Positions 25,617 to 35,235 of a stretch of 64,000 bases of DNA are shown piece after piece. The notes under the pieces were generated by a model. It was not told the DNA's origin and did not search any database. It saw only the letters and a list, made by a program, of their open reading frames with translations. Location of the stretch: contig JAPLSN010000015.1 of NCBI GenBank assembly GCA_026398615.1, positions 17,144 to 81,143 on the forward strand. The letters run 5' to 3'. The position numbers and the translations under genes are program-made. This stretch comes from Spirochaetota bacterium. GTDB lineage: Bacteria > Spirochaetota > Spirochaetia > Treponematales > UBA12059. The number at the start of each line of letters is the position of its first letter. Position 1 is the first letter of the stretch.

Positions 25617-26954
25617 ATGCCGATCGGCGGGAAGGGTGACAAGCGGACTTTTTTCACCGGGTTCGACGAGGAATCCGGGGCATGGTATGCGCTCGATAAT
25701 GCGGCCCTCCTCATGCCGGCCATCGCCGGGCAATCCGCCACCTACCTCTTCAGGATTTCGGTCGATCTCGACGCACCGGTCAAATTGCCCGCCCTCCAGC
25801 AAGCTCTGGACAGGGTCGCCGATCGATTCCCGTATTTCACCGTCGAACTACGCCATGGAATTTTCTGGCATTACATGGAGCACCGGAACGAAACGCCGGT
25901 CGTCGAGGCCGATAGCGATTATCCCTGCCAGGCCTTCGGCATTTTCAGGCGGGGGCGCTGTCTCTACCGCGTCCGCGCGCGCGCGAACACGATTGCGTGC
26001 GAGTTTTTCCACGTCATCACGGACGGTACGGGCGGCCTCCGCTTCCTCAAGAATCTCGTCGTCGAGTATTTCCGGCTGATCGGCGTCCCGGTCGACGCTC
26101 CCGATCCGGAACTCTGCGATCTCGACGCAAAGCCTTCCGCCGAGGAATACGAGGACGCCTACAAGAAGTCCTTTCCCGACGGCTACCTGAAGCCGGAAAC
26201 CGAGACCCGGGCATACCATTACCAGTCCGCGATGCTTCCGCGCGGCATCTACCGCGTGACGAGCGGCATCCTCCCCCTCAAGGCCGCGCTCGACAAGGCC
26301 AGGGAACTGGGTGTCACGCTGACGGAGCTCCTGGCGGCAGTCTACATCGACGCGCTCCAGGAGACGTGGTTCGATGCCCCGAAGTGGGCGCGCAAGCAGG
26401 GCAAGATCAACCTTGAAGTGCCGGTGAACATGCGCAAGTTCATCGAGACGAAGACGAACAGGAACTTTACCCTCCTCGTCCGCCTGGACCAGGACGCCCG
26501 GGAAGGGCGACGCGATTTTTCCGAAACGCTGTCCAGGGTCCATCACCAGATGCGCTTCAAGCTCGACAAGAAATCGCTCCTCAGGCAGATTTTCAGGAAC
26601 GTCGCCGGCGAACGGATCCTCGCGGTCCGCATCCTGCCTCTCTTCCTGAAAACCCTCTTCATGAAGTACCTGTTCTGGGTCTATGGCGACAACCGCATCT
26701 CCGGCATCCTGTCGAACCTCGGCAAGGTCTCGTTCCCGCCATCGATTGCCGGTCGAATCCGGGACATGAACCTCGTGCTCGCGCCGAATCCCGCCATCAA
26801 GACCCTGTGCGGCGTGATCGCGTGGAAGGATATCCTGCGCGTCACCTTCGGAAGCCTGGCGCGTTCACGGGAGATCGAGCGGCTCTGCTTTTCTCGGCTC
26901 GTCGGGCTCGGACTGCCCGTGAGGGTGGAATGCAACATGGAGGCGGACGTATGA
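25617..26954 (+). CDS. Condensation-fold acyltransferase (alcohol acetyltransferase-like)
   Basis: A 445-residue member of the HxxxD acyltransferase superfamily, which includes alcohol acetyltransferases and NRPS condensation domains. The catalytic motif appears as FFHVITDGTGG near residue 130. The C-terminal half carries the lid and floor-loop regions, including GDNRISGILSNLGKV. It probably acylates a hydroxyl or amine with an acyl-CoA; the substrate is unknown. The stop overlaps the start of the DUF6320 gene by 4 nt, a pairing known from Clostridia. GAGGGG precedes the ATG. Confidence 0.88.
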   Translation: MPIGGKGDKRTFFTGFDEESGAWYALDNAALLMPAIAGQSATYLFRISVDLDAPVKLPALQQALDRVADRFPYFTVELRHGIFWHYMEHRNETPVVEADSDYPCQAFGIFRRGRCLYRVRARANTIACEFFHVITDGTGGLRFLKNLVVEYFRLIGVPVDAPDPELCDLDAKPSAEEYEDAYKKSFPDGYLKPETETRAYHYQSAMLPRGIYRVTSGILPLKAALDKARELGVTLTELLAAVYIDALQETWFDAPKWARKQGKINLEVPVNMRKFIETKTNRNFTLLVRLDQDAREGRRDFSETLSRVHHQMRFKLDKKSLLRQIFRNVAGERILAVRILPLFLKTLFMKYLFWVYGDNRISGILSNLGKVSFPPSIAGRIRDMNLVLAPNPAIKTLCGVIAWKDILRVTFGSLARSREIERLCFSRLVGLGLPVRVECNMEADV

Positions 26955-27670
26955 AGATGTGTCCCTCGTGCAAGGTGGAACTGGCCGAATCCTCGGCCGT
27001 CTGCCCGCTCTGCGGCGCCAAGGCCGTTTCCGACAAGGTGGAATTCGTCCACGAAGCCGATCGCCTGCCTGCGTCGCTCATCGATCCGGACAATCGCGCG
27101 GACCTGAACGCCTCGGAGCGCAGGAAGGTGACCGTGGAGCTGCTGTCCGTGTCGGCTTTCATCGCCGCGCTGTCGGTGGACGCCGTGGACGTCGCCGTCA
27201 ACCTGCGTTTCACCTGGTCGCCGTATCCCCTCGCGTCGATCGCGTTCGTCTGGGCTTGCGCGTGCGTGCCGGTCCTCCTTGACCGCCGTCCCGTCGCGCT
27301 GGTGCTCGTTCTGGCTGTCCTCGTACCGGCTTTCCTGGCCGCTCTCGATGCCGTGGATGGCCGATTCACCTGGTTCCCCGCCGTAGCCCTTCCCCTGGCG
27401 TTGGGCGTGGAGCTGTCGACCGCGGCCGCCACCGTCGGCACGATCGTTTCCCGGCGGAAAGGTCTCAACCTGGTCGCGTACTGGGTATTCGCGGTGGTCG
27501 CGATCTGCGTGTCCATCGAAACCGTGCTCGACCTCCGTTTCGGCGGGGTCGTTTCGCTCCACTGGGCGAACATCGTCGCGTACGCGCTCATCCCCATCGC
27601 CGTGTTCCTCCTCTATCTCCACCTGCGAATCGCACGGACGGGTTCCTTGCGGAAACTTTTCAGGATCTGA
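26951..27670 (+). CDS. DUF6320-type membrane protein with zinc ribbon
   Basis: A 239-residue protein. Residues 1-25 form a zinc ribbon with two CxxC pairs (CPSCKVELAES and CPLCGAKAV). A short hydrophilic linker is followed by six or so membrane helices from residue 60 to the end. The start is the ATG at 26951 overlapping the acyltransferase stop. DUF6320 proteins are usually encoded beside alcohol acetyltransferase-like genes, which supports a shared membrane-linked acylation pathway; the role of the ribbon is unknown. Confidence 0.85.
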   Translation: MKMCPSCKVELAESSAVCPLCGAKAVSDKVEFVHEADRLPASLIDPDNRADLNASERRKVTVELLSVSAFIAALSVDAVDVAVNLRFTWSPYPLASIAFVWACACVPVLLDRRPVALVLVLAVLVPAFLAALDAVDGRFTWFPAVALPLALGVELSTAAATVGTIVSRRKGLNLVAYWVFAVVAICVSIETVLDLRFGGVVSLHWANIVAYALIPIAVFLLYLHLRIARTGSLRKLFRI

Positions 27671-27833
27671 CGGGGAGGCGCGGTGTTTTCCGTCCCTTCA
27701 GCTGTACGCGGAGCCGGAAAACGCCGATAGTGGGATGATGAGGAGTCCCGTTCGCGATGGCGTTCGTCGGCTCCAAAGAGGGGTCGAAGAAGGCTGTCGG
27801 CCTGCCGGAGAACCCATATCGGGAAGGACCGCA

Positions 27834-30134
27834 ATGAGGAAAACGATCACCACGGCGGCGCTCGCGCTGACCGCACTCCTGGTCTCGGCCGCTTGGGCCG
27901 ATGTCGAGTTTTCGGAACCGGATGTCGCCGCGAACGACGGGCTGCTCTTTGCCGCGAAAGCCGATCTGCCGGGCGGCGGTTCGTTCTCGACGCTGTTCGC
28001 CGCGAAGCTCGGGCCGGGCGAGATCGAGCAGCTCACGGTCTTCCCGGAGGCGATGGAACTCATCGACGGGAACCGTTCCCTGCAGGTGCGGAACCGTTTC
28101 GGCATATTCAGGACCGACGATGCGTTCTCAGGGTTCAAGCCGGTGAGCGGATTCCCGTCGTTCGTGCGGGGCAGCCCCGTCCAGTCGGGCAAGCTTCCCG
28201 GCGTCGCCACCTCCCCCGACGGAGCTTACCTGCTCTACTTCAGTCCCACGTCGTACGGTTACGGCAGGCTCATCCTTTTTGACATACGGAAGGGTGTCGA
28301 AACACCGGTGGCGTCGGGGATCGGTCATTCCATAGACATGTTCCCGGCCCTGTGGTCCCCTGATTCCCGCTTTTTCGTCTACGAACGGAAGGGCATGGTC
28401 TATTACTACTCCCTGGACCAGTACAAGGGCGGACGCGTGCTCGACGAGAGCTACCGGGGCGTCTTCCAGGGGCGGATCGAGGCATTGACCTGGGGCGGAG
28501 ACGGCAGCCTCTTTTTCGTGAAGGACCGCTCGCTGTACCGGGTACGATCCTCCGAGTTCTTTACCCAAGCCCTGTATTCCGGCATCATCTCCATCGGTAC
28601 GATGGTCGGGACGGTCCCGTTTTCCTTCGACCCGAACTTCGATTCCTTCCGCATCTCGCCCGACGGCGCCAAGATCCTCTTTTGCAAGGACGGCCGGAAC
28701 CTCTTCCTCTATTACCTGGATCCCGACGATTACGGAAGGTCCTCGCGGGTAGCCAGCCTCCCCTATCTCTTCCTGCAGGGCGACACGACCGTCGTCGATG
28801 TACTGTGGCCGCAGAGCGGGCTCCTGACCATCTTCACGCGTTCGCTCCGCAACGGTGAACGGGTGGCGGGCGCTTACCGCATCCAGGCTCCGGGTTCGGT
28901 GGACGAGGCGAGCCTGTCCCAGACTTTCAAGGAACTCGAGGTCGCGGGCGCGCTGGAACTGGTTCCCTCCTCGGACCTGTCCCGTGTGGCGGTCGTGACG
29001 AAGGAAGGCGTCACGGTCCGGAATTACGCCGATTGGACGAGCCAGGCCGTCCTGCCAGCACCGGGAGCCTTGCACGCCCTCTGGGTCGACGATGCCCGGC
29101 TCGTCGTGGCCGGAACGGCCACCATCGAAATCATCGCCATTGACGGAAAGACCCGAACCCTCCTCTGCCTTTCGCAAACCGAGGCAGCAACGTGGTCATC
29201 ATTGTCGGACGGCGCCGTCGCCGCGAAAGCCGGCGGAAAGGCTTTCGAGCGCAGGGAAGGAGCCTGGCGCCGCGCCGACGTGTACCGCGGCAGGACGCCG
29301 GCCACGAATTCCGTCAGCTACCGCGTCTACCTGGACGCCCTTTCCTCGGGATCCTACCGGAACATGATCATGGTCCGGTCCATCAAGGGGCTCGGGACGA
29401 AACCCCTGTTCCCGCCGCCGCTCAAGGTTTACCAGGCCTTTCCCGACCGCGACGAGCCGTGCTCCGCGGGCATCTTTGACCATGGTTCCCGCATCAGGCG
29501 CCGCGAGGTTTCGCTCGTTTTCAACTGCTACGACACCGCCGAGGGTTTGCCGAAGATCCTCAACACCCTGGCAGATTACGGCATCACGGCCACGTTCTTC
29601 GTGAACGGCGAATTCATCCGCCGCGCCCCGGGCGCGGCCCGCCTGATCGCCGAAAGCGGCCATGAGGTCGGGAACATGTTCTTCACGACCTTCGATCCGA
29701 CCGATTCGCGTTTCCGGATCGACGCTGAGTTCATCAAGCGGGGCCTCGCGCGCACCGAGGACGAGTATTTCGCCGCGACCGGCAAGGAATTGTCGCTCAT
29801 ATGGCATACGCCGTATTATTCCACGAGTACCCAGCTCCTGGATGCGGCCACGGCCATGAACTACGCCTATGTCGGGCGGGACATCGATCCCCTCGACTGG
29901 GTGGGGGCGCTCGACGGCAGGTCGATACCGGGTTCCTACCTTCCCACGGCCGACGTGGTCGAACGGGTGATGGCCCAGAAAAAGCCCGGATCGATCGTCC
30001 CGGTGCGGATCGGCGTGCCGGACGGCGGCCGCGACGACTACCTGTTCATGGAGCTCGATCTCCTGATCGATTCGCTCCTGAGCGAGGGCTACGAGATAGT
30101 TCCGGTATCCGCGCTCATCGAACACTCCAAGTGA
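27834..30134 (+). CDS. Beta-propeller protein with degenerate NodB (polysaccharide deacetylase-like) domain
   Basis: An exported 766-residue protein: signal peptide to about residue 22 (AWA), a TolB/WD-like beta-propeller over about residues 30-500, then a NodB-fold domain (about 550-766). The NodB metal and catalytic residues are lost: the TFDD motif reads VFNCYD, and the GNHTxxH motif reads GNMFFTTFD, so both metal histidines are absent. The DxxDW motif remains (IDPLDW). It is likely a carbohydrate- or peptidoglycan-binding pseudoenzyme. GGAAGG precedes the ATG. It is followed by the Lon-like gene 14 bases later. Confidence 0.85.
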   Translation: MRKTITTAALALTALLVSAAWADVEFSEPDVAANDGLLFAAKADLPGGGSFSTLFAAKLGPGEIEQLTVFPEAMELIDGNRSLQVRNRFGIFRTDDAFSGFKPVSGFPSFVRGSPVQSGKLPGVATSPDGAYLLYFSPTSYGYGRLILFDIRKGVETPVASGIGHSIDMFPALWSPDSRFFVYERKGMVYYYSLDQYKGGRVLDESYRGVFQGRIEALTWGGDGSLFFVKDRSLYRVRSSEFFTQALYSGIISIGTMVGTVPFSFDPNFDSFRISPDGAKILFCKDGRNLFLYYLDPDDYGRSSRVASLPYLFLQGDTTVVDVLWPQSGLLTIFTRSLRNGERVAGAYRIQAPGSVDEASLSQTFKELEVAGALELVPSSDLSRVAVVTKEGVTVRNYADWTSQAVLPAPGALHALWVDDARLVVAGTATIEIIAIDGKTRTLLCLSQTEAATWSSLSDGAVAAKAGGKAFERREGAWRRADVYRGRTPATNSVSYRVYLDALSSGSYRNMIMVRSIKGLGTKPLFPPPLKVYQAFPDRDEPCSAGIFDHGSRIRRREVSLVFNCYDTAEGLPKILNTLADYGITATFFVNGEFIRRAPGAARLIAESGHEVGNMFFTTFDPTDSRFRIDAEFIKRGLARTEDEYFAATGKELSLIWHTPYYSTSTQLLDAATAMNYAYVGRDIDPLDWVGALDGRSIPGSYLPTADVVERVMAQKKPGSIVPVRIGVPDGGRDDYLFMELDLLIDSLLSEGYEIVPVSALIEHSK

Positions 30135-30148
30135 TGAAGGGATAACAC

Positions 30149-32557
30149 ATGGCAGCAGACCTGGACCGATTCAAGCTCAAGCCTTCCGACGTGGCCTTCG
30201 CGTTCACCGAATCCGACGCCGGGCGGCTGGACGGCGGGGACTGGGGCAAGGCTGTCATCGGCCAGCCGCGCGCGCTCGAAGCCCTCCTCCTCGGCGTCGG
30301 TATCCACGCCAAGGGCTACAATGTCTTCGTGACAGGGGCGCCGGGCACCGGGCGGAGGACCGCGGTGAAGAAGGTGCTTTCGGAGTACCGCCCCGCCGGG
30401 CTCGCGCTCCACGACATCGCCTATGTCTTCAACTTCAAGAGCCCGCTCGAACCCCGCGTGCTCTCCTTCAAGGCCGGCGCCGCACGAGCCTTCAGGAAGG
30501 ACGTCCACACGCTCATCGAGAACGTCAAGAAGATCGTGCGGCTCCAGCTCTCCAGCGCCGAGTTCAAGGCCAGGAAGGACGCCATCGTTTCGGGCTTCGA
30601 GAAGGAAGAGAACTCGCGCATCGCGGCTTTCGAGCGCGAACTCCTGTCGAACGGGTTCCACATCGTCCAGATCGAGGGCGAGGAGGGCAGCGCCGCCACC
30701 GACATCGTTCCCGTCGTCGACGGCGGGAATTCCGACTTCGACGCGCTCCAGAAGCTCGTCGCCGAGGGCAAGATGGCGGAAGCCGACTGGAACGCCCTGC
30801 GCGAGCGGTATTACGAATACATGGACCGGATGAAAGTGCTGTTCGCCGAGCTCCGGCGCGGCCGCGTCGAGCTCGAGGTCAAGCTGGAGACCTTGCGCAA
30901 CGATACCCTCAAGCCCCTCATTCAGTCCGAGATCGCCCTCCTCAAGACCAGGCACCCCGACGAGCGTATCCTGCGCTGGTTTCACGACCTCGAGAAGGAC
31001 TTGTTCCAGCATCTCTACCTCTTTCAGCCGCCCACGGACGAGTCCGGTGTCAAGACGCCGCGCACGCCCCCGCTTTCGCGCTACGGCGTGAACGTCTTCG
31101 TCGACAACGGCGACCTGGAGCGCATCCCGATCGTCTTCGAGGCGCATCCGAGTTTCGTGAACCTTTTCGGTTCCATCGAAACCCACCCGGAAATCCCGGG
31201 GGAATCGCGGATCGCCTACCTCAAGGTGCGGGCGGGATCCATCCACCGAGCCTCCGGCGGCTTCCTGGTGATGCGCGCCGAGGATCTCATCCAGGAAGAG
31301 GAAAGCTGGTCTTGTCTCAAGCGCGTGCTCCAGACCGGGCGCGCAGAGATTTTCCCGCCGTCCGGGCCGTACGGGACGCCGACCGCGCCGGTCAAGCCGG
31401 AGCCGGCCGAAGTCGACGTCAAGGTCGTACTCATGGGCGGGGAATCCAGTTACGACGTGCTTTACGGGGCCGATCCGGACTTCCAGAAACTTTTCAAGGT
31501 ATCCGCCGAGTTCGATTCCTCCATGCCGAGGAACGACGAAACCACCCGGGAATACGTGGCTTTCATACACAAGATCGTCAGGGAGGAAGGCCTCCGTGAC
31601 ATCACGCGGGACGGCATCGCGGCGGTCGTGGAGCACGGCGTGCGGCTCTCCGAGTATCGCGACCGGCTTTCCACGCGATTCAGCCTGATCGCCGATCTCC
31701 TGCGGGAAGCCGATTATCACGCGGGGCGTTCCGGAAAGCCTTCCATCGACGCCGAATCGGTCACCGGGGCCGAACGGCGGCGCGCCTACCTTGCATCCCT
31801 GCCCGAGGAAAAACTCGGCGACATGATCCTTTCCGGGGAAATCATCCTCAAGGTGAGCGGGACGGCGATCGGCCGGGTCAACGGCCTCGCGGTCCACGAT
31901 CGCGGCTACTACGCCTTCGGCTTGCCCGCGGTCATTTCCGCCCAGGTATCGCCGGGCGAAAACGGCGTCATCAACATCGAAGGCGAGTCGGGCCTGTCGG
32001 GCGAAATCTACGACAAGGCGGTTCTCATCGTGGAAGGCTTCCTCCGGAGCCGCTATGCCCGGAATTTCCCCCTCATGGTGAGCGCGAGCGTCTGCTTCGA
32101 ACAGTCCTACACGGCCGTCGAAGGCGACTCGGCCTCGTCCACCGCCGTCTATGCCCTGCTTTCGGCCATCGCGGGCGTGCCGCTCCGGCAGGACATCGCC
32201 GTCACCGGTTCCATGAACCAGATGGGGCAGATCCAGCCCGTCGGCGGGGTCACCGAGAAGATAGAAGGCTTCTACCGCATCTGCGAACGCGCGGGATTCT
32301 CGGGAACCCAGGGCGTCATGATCCCGAGGCAGAACGTCGTCAACCTGACCCTATCCCGGGAGGTGCAGGCCGCGGTCACCGAAGGGCGCTTCATGCTGTA
32401 CGCGGTGTCCAGCATCGACGAGGGCATCGAAGTCCTGACCGGCCTGTCCGCCGGCACCGCGGACGCCAAGGGCGAATTCCCGCCGGATTCCTTCAATGGC
32501 CGGGTGCGCTCGGAGCTCCTCGCCATGACGAAGACGATCAAGACCTACTTGAGTTGA
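30149..32557 (+). CDS. Lon-like ATP-dependent protease (AAA_32 + S16)
   Basis: An 802-residue LonB-like protease. The N-terminal AAA part begins with the Walker A-like GAPGTGRRT near residue 65, has a coiled-coil insertion (about 130-280) and a Walker B-like region GGFLVMRAEDLI. The C-terminal S16 domain holds the Ser-Lys dyad in EGDSASSTAVYALL and GGVTEKIEGFY. There is no transmembrane segment, so it is cytosolic. It degrades misfolded or specific proteins; targets are not evident. The start follows AAGGGATAAC directly after the NodB-like gene. Confidence 0.93.
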   Translation: MAADLDRFKLKPSDVAFAFTESDAGRLDGGDWGKAVIGQPRALEALLLGVGIHAKGYNVFVTGAPGTGRRTAVKKVLSEYRPAGLALHDIAYVFNFKSPLEPRVLSFKAGAARAFRKDVHTLIENVKKIVRLQLSSAEFKARKDAIVSGFEKEENSRIAAFERELLSNGFHIVQIEGEEGSAATDIVPVVDGGNSDFDALQKLVAEGKMAEADWNALRERYYEYMDRMKVLFAELRRGRVELEVKLETLRNDTLKPLIQSEIALLKTRHPDERILRWFHDLEKDLFQHLYLFQPPTDESGVKTPRTPPLSRYGVNVFVDNGDLERIPIVFEAHPSFVNLFGSIETHPEIPGESRIAYLKVRAGSIHRASGGFLVMRAEDLIQEEESWSCLKRVLQTGRAEIFPPSGPYGTPTAPVKPEPAEVDVKVVLMGGESSYDVLYGADPDFQKLFKVSAEFDSSMPRNDETTREYVAFIHKIVREEGLRDITRDGIAAVVEHGVRLSEYRDRLSTRFSLIADLLREADYHAGRSGKPSIDAESVTGAERRRAYLASLPEEKLGDMILSGEIILKVSGTAIGRVNGLAVHDRGYYAFGLPAVISAQVSPGENGVINIEGESGLSGEIYDKAVLIVEGFLRSRYARNFPLMVSASVCFEQSYTAVEGDSASSTAVYALLSAIAGVPLRQDIAVTGSMNQMGQIQPVGGVTEKIEGFYRICERAGFSGTQGVMIPRQNVVNLTLSREVQAAVTEGRFMLYAVSSIDEGIEVLTGLSAGTADAKGEFPPDSFNGRVRSELLAMTKTIKTYLS

Positions 32558-32559
32558 AT

Positions 32560-32588
32560 CGCCGGCCTGCTTCCGGCGGGCGCGTTTT
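32560..32588 (+). terminator. Possible terminator after the Lon-like gene
   Basis: Stem CGCCGG / CCGGCG with a 7-base loop, followed after a GGCGCG spacer by TTTT. It is of moderate strength because the T run is offset. Confidence 0.4.
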
Positions 32589-32755
32589 CGTTTGAAAAGT
32601 GGCTGAAAATGGATTATTCTGGAGAAACGGGAAGGTTCCGGCCGCCGTACTCCCTGCGTTCGCGCGGGCGCCGTTCGGATCGTCGGCGATCGACCGGGAA
32701 TGCCGGATTCGAGATCTTCTTCCCGAATATATTTTGAAAACGGAAGGTATCGCCC

Positions 32756-34273
32756 ATGGCTGACAATCCGCTCGTAGTTGACGTCTCCAAGATCAAAAAG
32801 GCGGCCCATAGCGCGCTTCCCCTCACGATCACCACGCACACGCTCCCGCACGAAATCGAAGTCTACATAGAGGAAGTACTCGACGTATTCCTGAGCGAAC
32901 TGGGCCAGAAGAAACTCAAGGATTACCTCGTCTACGTCATCAGGGAGCTCGCGGTGAACGCCAAGAAGGCCAACACCAAGCGCGTCTACTTCGAGGTCAA
33001 GGAACTGGATATCGACGCCGTCAGCGACTACGAGGAGGGCATGGTCTCGTTCAAGAACGACACCCTGGAAAACATCAACTTCTACCTCCAGAAGCAGAAG
33101 GAACGCGGCCTCTACGTCAAGATCATCATGCAGGCGAAGGGCTCCAACATCATCCTCGAAGTCCGCAACAACGTCGCCATCAACAAGCTCGAATACATCC
33201 GCATCCAGGACAAGCTCGCCCGTTCGCGCAAGTACACGACCCTCGAGGAAGCCCTATCCCAGGTGATCGACCCTTCCGAGGGAGCGGGCCTGGGCCTCGT
33301 CATCCTGGTCCTCATGCTCAAGAAGATCGGCCTCGACGAGGACTGCTTCGACATCCGGGCCGACAACGGGGACACCGTCGCGCGGATCACCGTCCCGGTG
33401 GCCGCCGCCAAGATCGAGAGCCTCTCCCTGCTCACGAACGAAGTGGTGCGACAGATCACGAGCCTGCCGCATTTCCCCGAAAGCATCATGAAGGTCCAGC
33501 AGCTCATCAATGACCCCAAGAGCGAAATCCTGGACATAGCGCGCCACATCTCCACCGACCCAGCGATGACCGCCGACCTCCTCAAGCTCGTCAATTCGGC
33601 CGCCTTCATGCTGCCGCGCCGCGTGGACAACATAGCCGACGCCGTGAAGCTCGTCGGGCTGCGGGGCATCCGCAACACGCTCTATTCCTACGGTACCCAG
33701 AAGATCCTCGGCGATTCTTCGGCCGCGGACAAGAAACGCCTCTGGGACCATTCCTTCCAGTGCGCCTACTACGCCTACAACCTGGCCAAGAACTTCAAAC
33801 CCCAGCACAAAGCCCTCCTCGACGACTCCTACGTCGGCGGCATGCTCCACGACATGGGCAAGATCGTCTTTTCGAACATCCACCCCGACCTCCTCGACAA
33901 GATCAGGGATTTCTGCAAATACAAGCACATCGAAGCCCAGAATTTCGAGGACATGACGGGTGGCATGAACCACGCCGAAATCGGCGCCCGGATCGCGGAG
34001 AAGTGGAACTTCCCCGAATCGCTCGTGGCCGCCATCCGCTACCACCATGAACCGGGCCTCATGACCACGGACTGGAAGGACGTGGCGTTCACCGTCTACC
34101 TGGCCAATGTCTTCTGCGAGTACGAAGGCAGCGACATGCTGTACGAACAGATCGAACCGATCGTCCTCCAGGACTTCGGTTTCCTGAGCGAAAAACAGTT
34201 CGGCAAGGTGGTCGAGCAGTTCTCCGATGGTTTCAAGCGGGAAGTCGAACGCTCGCACGACTACCTCAAGTAG
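32756..34273 (+). CDS. GHKL ATPase-HDOD fusion signalling protein
   Basis: A 505-residue cytoplasmic protein. Residues 30-230 resemble a GHKL/anti-sigma-type ATPase domain with an N-box IRELAVNAKKAN and a G-box EGAGLGLVILVL. Residues 230-500 form an HDOD domain with the degenerate HD motif MLHDMGKIVF and a YHHEPG motif. HDOD proteins typically link to c-di-GMP or two-component signalling. Fusion with a GHKL module is unusual; no histidine-kinase phosphoacceptor region is seen. GGAAGG at 32742-32747 is the ribosome site, preceded by a possible TATATT -10 box. Confidence 0.85.
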   Translation: MADNPLVVDVSKIKKAAHSALPLTITTHTLPHEIEVYIEEVLDVFLSELGQKKLKDYLVYVIRELAVNAKKANTKRVYFEVKELDIDAVSDYEEGMVSFKNDTLENINFYLQKQKERGLYVKIIMQAKGSNIILEVRNNVAINKLEYIRIQDKLARSRKYTTLEEALSQVIDPSEGAGLGLVILVLMLKKIGLDEDCFDIRADNGDTVARITVPVAAAKIESLSLLTNEVVRQITSLPHFPESIMKVQQLINDPKSEILDIARHISTDPAMTADLLKLVNSAAFMLPRRVDNIADAVKLVGLRGIRNTLYSYGTQKILGDSSAADKKRLWDHSFQCAYYAYNLAKNFKPQHKALLDDSYVGGMLHDMGKIVFSNIHPDLLDKIRDFCKYKHIEAQNFEDMTGGMNHAEIGARIAEKWNFPESLVAAIRYHHEPGLMTTDWKDVAFTVYLANVFCEYEGSDMLYEQIEPIVLQDFGFLSEKQFGKVVEQFSDGFKREVERSHDYLK

Positions 34274-34279
34274 CGGATC

Positions 34280-35074
34280 ATGGCGGACGATGCCGCGGCG
34301 GGAACACGGATCCTCGTGGGCACGAGCGGCTATTCCTACGACGATTGGCGCGGCGTCCTGTATCCCGAAGGCCTCGGGAAAGACGAATTCCTCAAGTACT
34401 ATTCCCTGCGTTTCCCTTTCGTGGAGCTCAATTTTTCCTATTACGCCATGCCGACAGCGCGCTCGCTCGCCTCGATGGCGGCGCGGACGCCGTCCGGATT
34501 CCTCTGCTCGATCAAGGCCCACCGCAGTCTGACGCACGAACCGACCGCGGACTGGCGCAAGGACGCAGCCGCGTTCGCCGACGCCGCTGCCGCCCTCGCT
34601 GCCGCCGGCAAGCTCGCCGGCATCCTCGTCCAGCTGCCCTACCGTTTCCACAGGACCCCCGAGAACCGCGCCTACCTGGGTTCGCTCTGCGACGAACTCA
34701 CGGATTTCCCGCTCTTCGTGGAGTTCCGGAACGACGATTGGTTCGGGGGAAAGACCCTCGAGGAACTCGACGAACGCGGGATCGGGCTCGTCCTCGTCGA
34801 CGCTCCCGACCTGAAGGGCTTGCCCCCGGATATCGACGCCGTCACCGGGAAGAGGGCATATGTCCGCTTTCACGGGCGCAACGCAGAGGCCTGGTGGTCG
34901 GGCGACAATGTCACCCGCTACGATTACCTTTACTCGGAGGACGAGCTGGCCGGATGGGTGCCGAAGATAAGGCGGATCGCGAAGAAGGCGGAACTGGTGC
35001 TGGTGGCGTTCAACAACCACGCCCGGGGACGCGCGGTGACCAACGCCGACAGGATGACGCAGCTTCTGCTGTAG
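34280..35074 (+). CDS. DUF72-family protein
   Basis: A 264-residue TIM-barrel-like DUF72 protein. The family pattern is clear: ILVGTSGYSYDDWRGVLYPE near the start, FPFVELNFSYYAMP, then LVQLPYRFHRT and VEFRNDDWF, and YVRFHGRNAEAWW near residue 200. Function is unknown; the fold is related to endonuclease IV-like barrels. It starts 6 bases after the HDOD stop, so the two are co-transcribed. Its stop is followed immediately by the ACCACGAAG repeat element. Confidence 0.92.
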   Translation: MADDAAAGTRILVGTSGYSYDDWRGVLYPEGLGKDEFLKYYSLRFPFVELNFSYYAMPTARSLASMAARTPSGFLCSIKAHRSLTHEPTADWRKDAAAFADAAAALAAAGKLAGILVQLPYRFHRTPENRAYLGSLCDELTDFPLFVEFRNDDWFGGKTLEELDERGIGLVLVDAPDLKGLPPDIDAVTGKRAYVRFHGRNAEAWWSGDNVTRYDYLYSEDELAGWVPKIRRIAKKAELVLVAFNNHARGRAVTNADRMTQLLL

Positions 35075-35079
35075 GTTTT

Positions 35080-35235
35080 ACCACGAAGTTCACGAAGGTT
35101 GTACCACGAAGGGCACGAAGAAAACGAAGGGAATGGAAGAGAAGGAAATGGAATGGGAATTCATGAGGGATTTTTTCCAGCTCCTTCTTCTCTTCCTTCG
35201 TGATCTTCATGGATATACTTCGTGTCCTTCGTGGT
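35080..35235. repeat. Inverted ACCACGAAG-type repeat element
   Basis: Direct units ACCACGAAGTTCACGAAG (35080-35097) and ACCACGAAGGGCACGAAG (35103-35120) face an inverted unit at 35218-35235 that reads ACCACGAAGGACACGAAG on the minus strand, plus a weaker one near 35196-35213. The inverted arm is translated as the C-terminal TTKDTKYIHEDHEG of the adjoining minus-strand gene. Confidence 0.7.
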
